Positions 18,101-26,727 of a DNA stretch of 64,000 nt are shown here, piece by piece (the stretch's first letter is position 1; every line of letters begins with the position of its first letter). A program made the position numbers and the translations under genes. The DNA is taken from positions 65,839 through 129,838 of the forward strand of contig JAVBNE010000024.1 of the NCBI GenBank assembly GCA_031551755.1. The letters run 5' to 3'. The notes under the pieces are model-generated. The model worked only from the letters and a program-made list of their open reading frames with translations. It had not been told where the DNA came from and searched no databases. The DNA comes from JAVBMU01 sp031551755. GTDB lineage: Bacteria; Actinomycetota; Actinomycetes; Actinomycetales; Cellulomonadaceae.

Positions 18101-18384
18101 GCCGCCCCGAAGGAGCGAGACCGCGGAGCCCCGACGAACTTCGCATCCCCCAGTTGCAGACCCCGGTACCCGCCCGTGGCCTCGGTGGCGGCCGCGTCTA
18201 CGATGACGACCTCATCCGGCCGATGGGATTGGGCTCGGACGGCAGCGAGGGTCTCGCCCAAGTACCGGGTGTGGCCGTGCGTCACGACGATCGCCGTCAC
18301 AGTCACCGCAACGGCGGCCGTACCCGTGACGACGGCCACGACGTCGGACGTGGCGGCGGAGGGAGGCGGGTCGGCTGGAGTCAT
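15139..18384 (-). CDS. Very large membrane glycosyltransferase (GT2 domain plus about 12-14 TM segments)
   Basis: A 1081-aa protein. Residues about 25-250 are a GT2 domain: TAIVVTHGHTRYLGETL start, WLWLLHDDSAPEP as the metal-binding acidic motif, and an ELGPFGDSLDLCRR segment. A basic linker with a coiled-coil-like Arg/Glu stretch (about 330-400) follows, then a long hydrophobic domain with many membrane helices and a final extracytoplasmic beta-rich domain ending in one more helix. The same architecture is found next to DUF5719 and whiB2 in many actinobacteria; its glycan is not known to me. The start at 18384 lies 66 nt after whiB2 on the same strand. It is coupled by ATGA overlap to the DUF5719 gene. 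Confidence 0.88.
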   Translation of the reverse strand: MTPADPPPSAATSDVVAVVTGTAAVAVTVTAIVVTHGHTRYLGETLAAVRAQSHRPDEVVIVDAAATEATGGYRGLQLGDAKFVGAPRSRSFGAAVQRGLAEVVPGNWLWLLHDDSAPEPTALAELLRAVEHSGNVAIAGPKQRRWVYGAAEDSAGPLVEVGFTTSPFGRRMTGIEENEIDQGQHDGRVDVLAVGLAGALVRSDAWRELGGTDPELGPFGDSLDLCRRAWLADHRVIVVPTAVVRHAQASLLGLRGKSEGVGDPAASFARRRRSVVYGRLAGLPAWAVPFVWLAMVVAAPFRAAYRLAFKEPAHARDELVAPLWVVSRVGALAAARRRAKSTRVRPRSTLKPLAGTWRQVVAERRDRELARAEVRRTEQARTDIERSELRLVALRRRFTLAAVFVVLVGLSAAIFGPLLGPLAAGGRPVGGALLPASTDLGDIWRAATTGWVATGLGAPVPGDPLAGVLLVATVLTGGAAQAAVNAMVVGSLLAAGLGAWYASGALTRSVLQRSWVVLVWIGLPVFVGAVGTGRLGGIVAHAMLPWVALAVVRALGLQRVDQVLPPVADEAVELRQSTNGSLGAAAGGGIALTLAAAGAPVLFPVVTAALLVIALCARHHRRYLALIPWPAAIAMAPFWWHVLHTWGDGGRAMLLATPGVPVVSDPGSGWQLLLGQPAEPAPWFGVGGGGVGGLLAQAAPYVVGGLVVALALVAIIRTPRMAAVGWFVAAMGVAAAMAATLTTVARDEQDRAVTGWPGAGLSLAALALVAVAVRGLPSQPAAPARWQRSLVVVVAVVVTALPTAALVSWTVGVLDRDGAEVGSVEVAEGRVVPAVGQQLQGPPRAARVLSLESTSSGAVDYAALRSDGPQLVDSSVAVSYAAIGDPAVTQNRLPELVAQLATGTQSGVVDELAALGFGAVLVPADDARPARAELIARLDTIAGLERVTQGDEGIIWRVAPSGETPASWAWIEEPEQADVAVLSTGRSVHARIDPGAADRSLVLAANRSSGWSATLNGRPLHAESDAEGRQVFDLDARGGSLVVVHAPGYRAPWLVVGALVGIVYILLAVPVRRRRQGGRPR

Positions 18385-18450
18385 CTCTCGTCGATCATGC
18401 GCCCCGAAACGGGCGCAATCCGGGATTCGATGCTTCGGTGTGGCGTCAGA

Positions 18451-18780
18451 TCAGACAACGCGTCGTTTCAACTTGCGCCGCTCACGCTCCGACAGACCGC
18501 CCCAAATTCCGAATCGTTCGTCATGTTCCAGCGCATACTCAAGGCATTCTGCCCGAACTTCACAACCCGTGCACACTCTCTTCGCTTCTCGCGTCGATCC
18601 GCCCTTCTCGGGAAAGAAGGCCTCGGGGTCGGTCTGCGCGCAAAGTGCGCGCTCTTGCCACCCCATGAGTGCATCCTCGACCGGGTCGCCGAACAGCGGA
18701 AGCACCTGCGCCACACTCTCCACGCCGCGGTCCGCGTCCAGCGAAAAGCCCCCGTCGGACTCGTCCATCATGTTCCACAT
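18451..18780 (-). CDS. whiB2: WhiB2/WhmD-type iron-sulfur transcription factor
   Basis: A Wbl-family regulator that binds a 4Fe-4S cluster and a sigma factor; the WhiB2/WhmD subgroup governs septation and differentiation. Four cysteines form the cluster site: one in the ALCAQTDPEAFFPEKGGS segment, two in CTGC, and one six residues later (AEC). A GIWGG turn and a basic ERRKLKRR tail follow. The start at 18780 (MWNMM) has GGAGGG 4 nt upstream; an ATG at 18792 is in frame and would add four residues but has poorer Shine-Dalgarno support. It is upstream of and co-oriented with the giant GT and DUF5719 genes, as in other actinobacteria. Confidence 0.93.
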   Translation of the reverse strand: MWNMMDESDGGFSLDADRGVESVAQVLPLFGDPVEDALMGWQERALCAQTDPEAFFPEKGGSTREAKRVCTGCEVRAECLEYALEHDERFGIWGGLSERERRKLKRRVV

Positions 18781-18839
18781 ACGACCCTCCATGCCTGCCG
18801 TCTCGAATGCCCTGTGGTCCGAGAAACTGCATCATGGAA

Positions 18840-18868
18840 ATTACACGCGTGTTATCCCCTGCCGTCAA
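18840..18868 (-). promoter_or_regulatory. Predicted promoter of whiB2
   Basis: On the minus strand TTGACG (complement of 18863-18868), a 17-bp spacer and TGTAAT (complement of 18840-18845). This is close to the sigma-70 consensus and gives a leader of about 50-60 nt before the whiB2 start. Confidence 0.65.
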
Positions 18869-18947
18869 GCTGGAAGTGTCGTTCATGCAACCAAGCGCGG
18901 GTGAAATCCCGTCATGTCCCGTTGTGTGCTGACTCTAGGGTTGGACC

Positions 18948-19763
18948 ATGGTCAACCTCGCACATGAGCCATCCGCCGGAAACAACCAACACGTCGGCGA
19001 CGTCCTCGCCGAACTGATGAACGAAAGCGGTCAACCGCGCCTGACCTGGTACGACACTGCCGAGAGAATCGAACTCTCCGGAGCCGTCGTCGTCAACTGG
19101 GTGAACAAGACGACCAATCTGTTGGTCGAAGAATTCGATGCCGCACCCGGTGTGACGATCGTCATGGACCTACCCGGGCACTGGCGATCCGTCATCTGGG
19201 CAGTTTCCGCCTGGCGCGCCGGTGCCACAGTCGCCTTCAGCGACTCCCCGACGATGTTGTCCGGACTTGAGGAACCGGCCGTCGTAGTCACTGACCGCCC
19301 CGGCGACTGGTTCAGTGGCGAACTCGAGCTGATCGCCGTAGAGCTTTCTGCGCTCGCCCGCGTCTTTGCCGGAGAGCTTCCGCCGGGCGCGGTCGACGCC
19401 GCCACCGCCGTCATGACCTATGGCGATCAACTGGGGTGGATGCCACCGCTCGACGATTCCGCGGCGGCAATTCGCCACCCGGATTCTTTAGATGACGTAT
19501 CCCACGGGGACCTGCTTCCCCTGGCGATTCGAGAGGCAACCGGAAACTCAGCATCCGGCACACGCGCACTCCTCGAGGCCACCAGCGCCGAAATGGCAGC
19601 ATTATCCGCCCTGGGCCAGTGGGTCACGGGCGGTTCGGTCGTTTTCGTCGCCCCAGCGGCCGCCACCGAGCTTCGCGGCGATCGTGCGCGATTGGACACA
19701 ATTGCAAACCAAGAACGCGCGGTCATCGGTAGCGGTTTCGATGAAGCGGGAACCTCGGAATAG
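18948..19763 (+). CDS. TIGR03089 family protein
   Basis: A 271-aa actinobacterial protein that resembles a truncated AMP-binding (acyl-CoA ligase-like) N-terminal domain. The family pattern is visible: PRLTWYDTAERIELSGAVV near the start, WVNKTTNLLVEEFDAAPG, the VIWAVSAWRAGATV helix and a VVVTDRP strand. The adenylation motifs needed for catalysis are absent, so an enzymatic role is unlikely. TIGR03089 genes commonly lie beside LCP, GT and whiB2 genes in actinobacteria; the role is unknown. It is divergent from whiB2 and converges on the ABC ATPase gene. Confidence 0.85.
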   Translation: MVNLAHEPSAGNNQHVGDVLAELMNESGQPRLTWYDTAERIELSGAVVVNWVNKTTNLLVEEFDAAPGVTIVMDLPGHWRSVIWAVSAWRAGATVAFSDSPTMLSGLEEPAVVVTDRPGDWFSGELELIAVELSALARVFAGELPPGAVDAATAVMTYGDQLGWMPPLDDSAAAIRHPDSLDDVSHGDLLPLAIREATGNSASGTRALLEATSAEMAALSALGQWVTGGSVVFVAPAAATELRGDRARLDTIANQERAVIGSGFDEAGTSE

Positions 19764-19842
19764 CACGTCGACGCACTCCCCACCGCAGTACAGCCGCACC
19801 ATCGACAGGACCCCGACGTGAACCTGCGTAGACAGCCTCTGA

Positions 19843-20562
19843 TCAGGAACGCAGTTGCGCGATGATCTTCTGGGAGTCACCGTCAGCGATGAGCTTGCCC
19901 TTTTCCAGGAGCAGCCCCCGCTCACACAGCTTTGCCACCATGTCGAGGTCGTGACTGACCACCACCAGCGTGCGCCCCTCCTTCTTCAAAGCCCGCACCC
20001 GATCCAGGCACTTTCGCTGGAAAGGCTCATCCCCGACGGCAAGGATCTCGTCGATCAGGAACACCTCGGGTTCGGAATGCACAGCCACGGAAAAAGCCAA
20101 TCGCAAGAACATTCCGGAGGAATAAAATTTGACCTCGGTATCGATGAACTTCTCGATCTCGCTGAAGGCCACGATCTCGTCGAATGCGGCGGTGATCTGC
20201 GACTCCGACATACCCAGGATCGCACCGTTGAGGTAGACGTTCTCCCGGCCCGTCAGATCCGGGTGGAACCCGGCGCCAACCTCGATGAGACCGGCGACAC
20301 GACCCCTGGTCCGCACAGTGCCGGAATCGGGGAGCAGGACCCCGGAAATGAGTTTGAGCAGAGTCGACTTCCCAGAGCCGTTGAAGCCGACCAGCGCAAT
20401 GGACTCCCCTTGGCCCACCGTGAAGGAGACATCGTCGAGCGCCAGGAAGGTGTCGGACAGATCCTTGCCCCGGAACGCCGCGACGGCCAATTCCTTGAGC
20501 GAACGGTTGTGGCGCAGTGTGAAACGCTTCTCGACATCCGTCACCTCGATATAGGTCGCCAT
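19843..20562 (-). CDS. Polysaccharide ABC exporter ATPase (Wzt/RfbE-like)
   Basis: The 239-aa ATPase of an ABC-2 glycan exporter. Walker A is GFNGSGKST, the signature is the degenerate YSSGMFLRLAF seen in Wzt/TagH ATPases, Walker B is VFLIDEILAVGD, and the H-loop is VVVSHD. There is no C-terminal carbohydrate-binding extension, so export is probably tied to synthesis rather than to a terminal cap. The start at 20562 overlaps the permease stop (TGATG). With the permease, GlfT2 and Glf genes upstream, the likely cargo is a lipid-linked galactofuran polymer, as proposed for the mycobacterial Rv3781/Rv3783 pair. Confidence 0.92.
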   Translation of the reverse strand: MATYIEVTDVEKRFTLRHNRSLKELAVAAFRGKDLSDTFLALDDVSFTVGQGESIALVGFNGSGKSTLLKLISGVLLPDSGTVRTRGRVAGLIEVGAGFHPDLTGRENVYLNGAILGMSESQITAAFDEIVAFSEIEKFIDTEVKFYSSGMFLRLAFSVAVHSEPEVFLIDEILAVGDEPFQRKCLDRVRALKKEGRTLVVVSHDLDMVAKLCERGLLLEKGKLIADGDSQKIIAQLRS

Positions 20563-21449
20563 CACAGCTCCTGAGCGAAGCGCCCCTCGAGGCGCCGGAA
20601 GACGGACTGGCCCAAGAGGACGACGAGCAGCGAGATGACGAGCGCGCCACCGCCCAGCAGCCAGAGGTGGTCGGGGATCGGGGCAGAGCCCTCAGGGGCG
20701 GGCAACGTGGCAGGCCGTCCCGTGCCGCCGTACCAGAAGGCGTAGTGAAAGAGCTCCACCGCCGAAGTCAGCGGGTTCAGTTGATACATCCAGAAGAGGA
20801 CGGGCCAGTCCCCCATGGCGCGATAGACCCGGCCCCACGTATACAGCACGGGCGAGCCCCAGGTCGCGACCATCACGATCAGGTCAACGAAGTTCTCGGC
20901 ATCGCGGTAGAAGACGTTGAGAGCCCCGAAGAGCAGGCCGAGCCCCAGCGCCAGCAGCGCGATGATCACGAAACCGAGCACCGCCGCGGCCAGCTCCGCC
21001 GGATTCGGCTGCCACCCGCTGAACAGCGCCGCGAGCACCAGAACGACGAGCTGCGGGAAGAAGTGCACCGCCGAGACGTACAGCGAAGCGACCGGGAACA
21101 GCTCGCGCGGGAGGTAGATCTTGTTCACCAGTGGGGCGTTCCACACGATCGACCGGGTCGCGTTCGAGAACCCTTCGCCGAAGAAGTTCATCACCACGAT
21201 GCCCGAGAACAGGTAGATCGCGTAGTCCGGGATCGCCTTTTGCAGCTGCAGGAAGACACCGAGCGCCACGAAGTAGACCAAGAACTGGACGGCCGGCTTG
21301 ACGTATGACCAGGCCATCCCGAGTGCGGAGCCCCGGTATCGCACCCGCAGTTCCTTGCGAACGATCAACCGGAGTAGATACCGACGGTCGAAGACGTCCA
21401 GAAGTCCACGCCCGCGGCCAGGGACGACCAGCGGCAGCTCAACACTCAC
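20562..21449 (-). CDS. Polysaccharide ABC exporter permease (Wzm/ABC-2)
   Basis: A 295-aa ABC-2 permease. The N-terminal amphipathic RYLLRLIVRKELRVRYRGS segment precedes six membrane helices, the typical layout of Wzm/TagG. The first about 25 residues are cytoplasmic. It pairs with the ATPase encoded next, and the start overlaps the glfT2 stop by 4 nt (ATGA), placing export directly in the galactan operon. Cargo identity is inferred from neighbours. Confidence 0.92.
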   Translation of the reverse strand: MSVELPLVVPGRGRGLLDVFDRRYLLRLIVRKELRVRYRGSALGMAWSYVKPAVQFLVYFVALGVFLQLQKAIPDYAIYLFSGIVVMNFFGEGFSNATRSIVWNAPLVNKIYLPRELFPVASLYVSAVHFFPQLVVLVLAALFSGWQPNPAELAAAVLGFVIIALLALGLGLLFGALNVFYRDAENFVDLIVMVATWGSPVLYTWGRVYRAMGDWPVLFWMYQLNPLTSAVELFHYAFWYGGTGRPATLPAPEGSAPIPDHLWLLGGGALVISLLVVLLGQSVFRRLEGRFAQEL

Positions 21450-23404
21450 GAGTCAGCTTTTTCCGTCCGTGCAAAGGTCTGCTTCCACGCGTCCTGACCG
21501 ACGAGGTCGGGCAAGGCGGCCTTGTATGCCTCGGCTGCGCCCTTCCACTCCCGCAGCATGCGCTGGTGGACGGCCAAGCTGCGCTGCAACAGCACCCGGA
21601 ACTCCTCCGGCTGGCGTTTGTACCAGGCAGCCCCGGAACCGTCAGCCAACGAGACGACCGCCGAGTCGAATTGCGACAGCAGCCACCATTTGGCGTCCAT
21701 GGCTGCGATCTCCGCCTCGGGATGGGAACGGCTCAACGCCTTCACCGGACGCACCGCCTTGACCAAACCCATGACGGCCATCGAGTAGGTGCCGATCCGC
21801 CCCTCGGGAAGCTTGGTCACCTCACCACGCCGGGAGACCTTCTCCCGTCGCGTCATGGGGAAGGCCCCGGGTTCGCGTTCGACCCGGGAGTCGTCGAAGT
21901 CGGCCCGCACCTGCCGGATGGAGGCCAACCGGGTATCCAACTCGGCGTGCAGGTGCTCGGGGCCGCTAAGCAGGTCCTCGAGGGCCTGCAAACGCAGCTC
22001 CGCCACCGAGTACTGCGACGCCAACAGGTGCTTGAGCTGGTGATACATGCTCTCGCGGACCAGTCGCCCACCACGTTCGAAAGGCGAATGCAGCAGGGCC
22101 GCCACGAAGCGGTTCCGCTGGTGGTAGTAGGCCTGCCAGTCCAGGCTGTCATCCTTGTCTGTCCAGGGCACATGCCAAGCCGCGACCCCGGGCAGGGTGA
22201 CGGTCGGCACTCCGACCTCCCGCGCCCGCAACCCGTACTCGGCGTCGTCCCATTTGATGAAAAGTGGAAGGGACAGGCCGATCTGCCGCAAGACGTCGGT
22301 CGGGATGAGCGTCATCCACCATCCGTTGTAGTCCACATCGATCCGCCGGTGCAGGCCCGGTGTCGACCGCAAAGACGACTCGTTCAGGTGGTGCCCCTCA
22401 GAGCCCTCGATGACAGGTCCCCACCAGAACCGCCATGGGTTGATCCGCTCCCCCATCGAATGCAGGTATGACCGGTCGAACATTGAGAACATGTGCCCAC
22501 CGACAATCGTCGGACGACGCGCGAGGTCGGCGAAGGTCACCGCCCGCAGAATGCCCTCGGGCTCGGTGGCGAGGTCGTCGTCGGAGATCAGATGATAGGT
22601 GCTGACACCCGCGTCGAGCGTCTCGCTCATGCCGCGGGAGAAGCCGCCAGAACCGCCGAGGTTCGCCTGCCGGATCATGTTCAACCGACCGTCGAGGGCC
22701 TTCTTCGCGGCGGCAAACCCGGGCTCGTCCTCCGCGTGCTGGGTTCCCTGGTCGACCACGGTGACCCGGTCGAGAACAGCGAGCAGCTCACTATCCGACG
22801 CGAACTGGCGGAGCAGCGACACGATGTCCGCGGGGCGGTTCAAGGTGGTGATACCGACGGTCACCGTGCCCTGGGGGCGGTCGGTCACGGTCTCCCACCA
22901 GGCCTCGCCCAACTCCGCCCCGGAGGCACCGGCCACGATATCGAACCAGTACCAGCCGCCGTCCGCGAAGGAGGCCAATGGCAACTCGAAGGACAGCGCC
23001 ACGCCTTTAGCCTCGGCGAATCGCTGTGACGCAACGCGGTAGATAGCTCCGCGCGCGTTCGAACGGTAGACCGACAAGGCGCCCGAACCCGACACTGCAA
23101 CGCGCAGGGTCACCGTGGTAACCACCGTCCAGCGTCGCCAGTAACTCGCCGGGAAGGCGTTGAAGTAGGTGCCGAAGGAGGTCCGCTCCGAGGGCTGCAC
23201 CTGGTAGCTGCGGCGTGAAAGCACCTGATCCGGTTCCTGCAAGGCGGCCGGCGCCGAATGCGTGCTGCGCTCCTTTCCGTCCGAACCGACGGTGACCACC
23301 GGCTGCCCCTGGCTGCCCTCCGCGTACAGCGGCAGGATGTCCTGGTCCGGCTCGGCGGGGAACACGACCCGCTGAAGAACACGCACGCTCTGGTCGGCGC
23401 TCAT
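21446..23404 (-). CDS. glfT2: Galactofuranosyltransferase GlfT2
   Basis: Predicted processive UDP-galactofuranose transferase that elongates a beta-(1-5)/(1-6) galactan on a polyprenyl carrier. The 652-aa product has the GlfT2 layout: an N-terminal beta-sandwich domain (about 1-175), then a GT-A domain starting at VTVGITTLNRPAD. The metal-binding SDDD motif is at 274-277, the catalytic WDD at 385-387, and AWHVPW with the metal-ligand His at 411. A C-terminal helical domain completes it. Length matches the mycobacterial enzyme (about 637 aa). It overlaps glf upstream and the permease downstream by ATGA junctions. Confidence 0.95.
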   Translation of the reverse strand: MSADQSVRVLQRVVFPAEPDQDILPLYAEGSQGQPVVTVGSDGKERSTHSAPAALQEPDQVLSRRSYQVQPSERTSFGTYFNAFPASYWRRWTVVTTVTLRVAVSGSGALSVYRSNARGAIYRVASQRFAEAKGVALSFELPLASFADGGWYWFDIVAGASGAELGEAWWETVTDRPQGTVTVGITTLNRPADIVSLLRQFASDSELLAVLDRVTVVDQGTQHAEDEPGFAAAKKALDGRLNMIRQANLGGSGGFSRGMSETLDAGVSTYHLISDDDLATEPEGILRAVTFADLARRPTIVGGHMFSMFDRSYLHSMGERINPWRFWWGPVIEGSEGHHLNESSLRSTPGLHRRIDVDYNGWWMTLIPTDVLRQIGLSLPLFIKWDDAEYGLRAREVGVPTVTLPGVAAWHVPWTDKDDSLDWQAYYHQRNRFVAALLHSPFERGGRLVRESMYHQLKHLLASQYSVAELRLQALEDLLSGPEHLHAELDTRLASIRQVRADFDDSRVEREPGAFPMTRREKVSRRGEVTKLPEGRIGTYSMAVMGLVKAVRPVKALSRSHPEAEIAAMDAKWWLLSQFDSAVVSLADGSGAAWYKRQPEEFRVLLQRSLAVHQRMLREWKGAAEAYKAALPDLVGQDAWKQTFARTEKADS

Positions 23405-24588
23405 GCGTCCACCCCTCCGCTCTCAAGGCCGGCGCCCCGCTCGAAATGCGGCACTAGCTTGTTGTCCACCATCGACAGCGCCGACCCGATGGCCATATGC
23501 ATGTCGAGGTACTGATAGGTGCCAAGACGCCCGCCGAAGAGCACATCGGGCTGGGCCGCCGCGAGCTCGCGGTAGGCGGTCAGGCGAGCCCGGTCATCGG
23601 GAGTGTTCACGGGGTAGTACGGCTCATCGGCCCGGCTCGCCGAACGCGAGAACTCCCGCATGATGACCGTCTTGTCGTCCGGGTAGTCCCGCTCGGGATG
23701 GAAATGCCGGAACTCGTGGATGCGGGTGTACGGGACATCGGCATCGGCATAGTTCATCACCGAGGTGCCCTGGTAGTCCCCGACCGGCAGCACCTCTTCC
23801 TCGAAGTCCAGCGTGCGCCAGGACAGCTCGCCCTCGGCATAGTCGAAGTAGCGGTCCACCGGCCCCGTGTACACGACGGGCACGTTGCCGACGACGGCCT
23901 TCTGGTTGACAGGTTGGCTCTCGTCGAAGAAGTCGACCCCGAGGCGGACCTCGATGTTCTTGTGGTCGGCCATCCGCTCGATCCATGCCGTGTATCCGTC
24001 GACCGGCAGACCCTCATGGGCATCGCTGAAGTATCGGTTGTCGTAGGTGTAGCGCACCGGGAGCCGCGAGATAATGCTGGCCGGCAGCTCCCGAGGGTCG
24101 GTCTGCCACTGCTTGGCCGTGTACTCACGGATGAATGCCTCGTACAAGGGCCGGCCGATGAGTGAGACACCCTGCTCGTCCAGGTTAACCGGCTTCTTGC
24201 CACCCAACTCGGCCGCCTGCGCCTTGACCAGGTCGCGCGCGGCCTGCGGGCCGTGCGCAGAACGGAAGAACTGGTTGATCGTGCCGAGGTTGATCGGCAT
24301 CGGGAAGACTTCACCCCGATGGGTGGTGTACACACGGTGCACGTAGTCGGTGAATGCCGTGAAACGGTTCACGTACTCCCAGACCCGCTCGTTGGAGGTG
24401 TGGAAGAGGTGCGCGCCGTAGCGGTGCACCTCGATTCCGGTCGACCCCTCGGCCTCGCTGTAGGCGTTACCGCCGATATGCGCCCGGCGGTCGATCACCA
24501 GCACCTTGCGGCCACACTGTTCCGCGATCCGCTCCGCGACGGTCAGTCCGAAGAAGCCCGAGCCTACAACGACAAGATCCGCGTCCAC
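23401..24588 (-). CDS. glf: UDP-galactopyranose mutase
   Basis: FAD enzyme that converts UDP-galactopyranose to UDP-galactofuranose, the donor for GlfT1/GlfT2. The 395-aa product has the FAD-binding VVGSGFFGLTVAERIA start, the IDRRAHIGGNAYSE motif, HRYGAHLFHTSN, the Arg/Tyr active-site segments (YTAKQW, YDNRYF), YTGPVDRYF, and the GRLGTYQYLDMHMAI end. The start is GTG at 24588 because AAGGAG lies 5 nt before it; the GTG at 24594 overlaps that site. It is first in the operon glf-glfT2-permease-ATPase. Confidence 0.96.
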   Translation of the reverse strand: MDADLVVVGSGFFGLTVAERIAEQCGRKVLVIDRRAHIGGNAYSEAEGSTGIEVHRYGAHLFHTSNERVWEYVNRFTAFTDYVHRVYTTHRGEVFPMPINLGTINQFFRSAHGPQAARDLVKAQAAELGGKKPVNLDEQGVSLIGRPLYEAFIREYTAKQWQTDPRELPASIISRLPVRYTYDNRYFSDAHEGLPVDGYTAWIERMADHKNIEVRLGVDFFDESQPVNQKAVVGNVPVVYTGPVDRYFDYAEGELSWRTLDFEEEVLPVGDYQGTSVMNYADADVPYTRIHEFRHFHPERDYPDDKTVIMREFSRSASRADEPYYPVNTPDDRARLTAYRELAAAQPDVLFGGRLGTYQYLDMHMAIGSALSMVDNKLVPHFERGAGLESGGVDA

Positions 24589-24727
24589 ATACACTCCTTG
24601 ATAGCTCCGGGTGGCCGCCCAAGCCTACCGTGCACCGGCCACGGGCAGGGTAATCGCCGGGAATCACCCACCTGGCCTGTGCGGGGCGCTGCACCGAGAC
24701 GAAGAGCATGCACAATCTTGAGCTTGC

Positions 24728-26719
24728 TCAATCGCAGGCGGTGATGCGGTAGAGGCGGGCCTGTCCATAACGCGCCACCAACTCACCGACCTTGGCAACC
24801 GTCGCGCGTTCCAGACCACCGAAGCCGGGGTCATGGACGCCCCACAGCCAGGTGTCCGACGTCATCACGTACTCCACCCCGGTATGTTCAAGTGCTTCGC
24901 AAACTCGCGGGTCGGTACCGGCATCGCCGAGATCTTTCGCGATGATCATCTGGTCTTGGGTACTGGGAGCTTTCGCGTGCGGAAAGAGGGCCCGCCGATC
25001 AGCGAGTGCCCAGGTCATCGAACTACCGTTCCACGGGTTACCAGCGACAGTGGTATCCCCTGGCACGATCCGTTCAATCGCATCCATCAGCCTGGCCTCG
25101 TTCTCATCGATCAGCCCCACGGAGTGCTCCGGATCCTGCGGCGCATAGACCGCCCGCGTGGAGGCGAACGATATCCGGAAGACGTGAGTGCGCGGCAGGA
25201 CGACAACAATTGCCAGGGCCGCGACCGTGGCCAGCGCGGTCACCGATGTCGATCGGCGCCACCATTCGCCTTCCGGGCCGTGCAACAGGGCGAGTTCAGA
25301 GAGTCCACGAAGGACGACAACCATGCCTATCACCGCCAGCGGAACCGCCAGAAGTGGAAGCTGTGCGGCTAGTCGTTCGGGATCGCCATACCAATAGCCT
25401 GTGAGCACTTCGCGCCACTGGAGGCGGGCGGCAGCGGATACGTAGAAGAGCACACAAAGAAGCGCGTATCCGAACGGAATCCATCTCCAGCGGGCCACAA
25501 AGAGGCAGGCGATGAAACCCACAAACACCAGGATCGCGACCAGTGTGTTGCTCGACTGGTCTGGATTGGTGGTGGCAGCGCTCAAGAAGCTGTCTATCGC
25601 CTCCTGGCGGGTGTACTTCACCTCCCAAGACACTTGGCTTCTAAACTCCGCAACCATCCCTATCTGACCGGCGGCCCAGTAGGAGCCGAGGCAGACAACT
25701 ACCAGCACGACCCACGGCGCCACGACCCGCGCCATCCTGGCACCCGCCCTGCGCTGGCGCAGACTCAAGTGACCGGCGTAGTGCCCGAGGATCGGCACTA
25801 GAAGATAGCCGATTGCGAAGAGGCCGTTCGGTTGCGCCAGCGCGATCGAAACGGCTCCGACAGCCGCCAGAATCACCGGGGCGGCCCTGCCCCGACCCCG
25901 CGCACGCCAGAGTGCGAGCCAAAGCAGGGCCAGCAACGCTGGCAGCATGGCATACGACAGCAGGTTCGGGTAGAGGATGCCGAATGTCGTGAGGCGGTTG
26001 GGGAACTGTGGCATGGAGAAGCACAGCACTGCGGTCAAGCCCAAGTACACCGGGCGAGGTCCGAACAGCACCCTGGCCAATGCCAGCATCGACGCTGGCC
26101 ACACTAGGCAGGCGACCACTGCGGTAACCCAATTAGCGGACACCGGAAGCTCCTGCGACGGCGCCAACCCGGCCACGAGCGCCGTGATTCCGTGCCACAG
26201 GCCGGGATAGAAGGAGGTCGAACTCTCCGGGCTCGTCAGCGTCATATGCAGCGAGGACGCGTCGCCGGTCGCTTGGATGAGCCTGACCGAGTTCAGGTGG
26301 AACGGCGTGTCATACGTCTGCGGAAAGTTCTCCGTCGAGCCCATCGCGCCAAGGAGCCGCTTCATCTGAAACCCGGCAGCCCCCACGAACGCAACGGCCA
26401 CCGTACCCGCCAGTGTGCGGCGCACTCGCACATCCGTACGCACGGATGGCGACCGCCATCCGCCCGCCACCCGCCGCAAGGTCCACGCAAGTGTTGCCGC
26501 GATGACCGTCGCCACGACGACCACGAGCAACGACCAAGAGACCCCGAGCAGTCCGCCCGCAATCGCTGCCACACCGATCACACCGCCCGACAGCAGAGGC
26601 GCACTCCCCCAAGCAATGATCCCTCTGAGTCCGCCGAGGTAGCCCACCGCGAGGCCGGGTAGCCAAAGCATGAGGATTACGACGACGCCGATCCAGGCGG
26701 TCGACACCCATTCCATCAT
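24728..26719 (-). CDS. Polytopic membrane protein, DUF6541-like
   Basis: A 663-aa protein with about 13-15 membrane helices. A QTYDTPFHLNSVRLI loop follows the fifth helix, and a soluble C-terminal domain begins with ENEARLMDAIERIVPGD. This matches the actinobacterial DUF6541 family as I remember it, which looks like GT-C glycosyltransferases: an acidic residue in the first external loop and a helical domain plus soluble tail. Its place at the end of the sugar operon suggests that it transfers the sugar made here, but no activity is shown. The start (ATG at 26719, another at 26716) is 8 nt after the preceding stop. Confidence 0.72.
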   Translation of the reverse strand: MMEWVSTAWIGVVVILMLWLPGLAVGYLGGLRGIIAWGSAPLLSGGVIGVAAIAGGLLGVSWSLLVVVVATVIAATLAWTLRRVAGGWRSPSVRTDVRVRRTLAGTVAVAFVGAAGFQMKRLLGAMGSTENFPQTYDTPFHLNSVRLIQATGDASSLHMTLTSPESSTSFYPGLWHGITALVAGLAPSQELPVSANWVTAVVACLVWPASMLALARVLFGPRPVYLGLTAVLCFSMPQFPNRLTTFGILYPNLLSYAMLPALLALLWLALWRARGRGRAAPVILAAVGAVSIALAQPNGLFAIGYLLVPILGHYAGHLSLRQRRAGARMARVVAPWVVLVVVCLGSYWAAGQIGMVAEFRSQVSWEVKYTRQEAIDSFLSAATTNPDQSSNTLVAILVFVGFIACLFVARWRWIPFGYALLCVLFYVSAAARLQWREVLTGYWYGDPERLAAQLPLLAVPLAVIGMVVVLRGLSELALLHGPEGEWWRRSTSVTALATVAALAIVVVLPRTHVFRISFASTRAVYAPQDPEHSVGLIDENEARLMDAIERIVPGDTTVAGNPWNGSSMTWALADRRALFPHAKAPSTQDQMIIAKDLGDAGTDPRVCEALEHTGVEYVMTSDTWLWGVHDPGFGGLERATVAKVGELVARYGQARLYRITACD

Positions 26720-26727
26720 CTGTTTCG

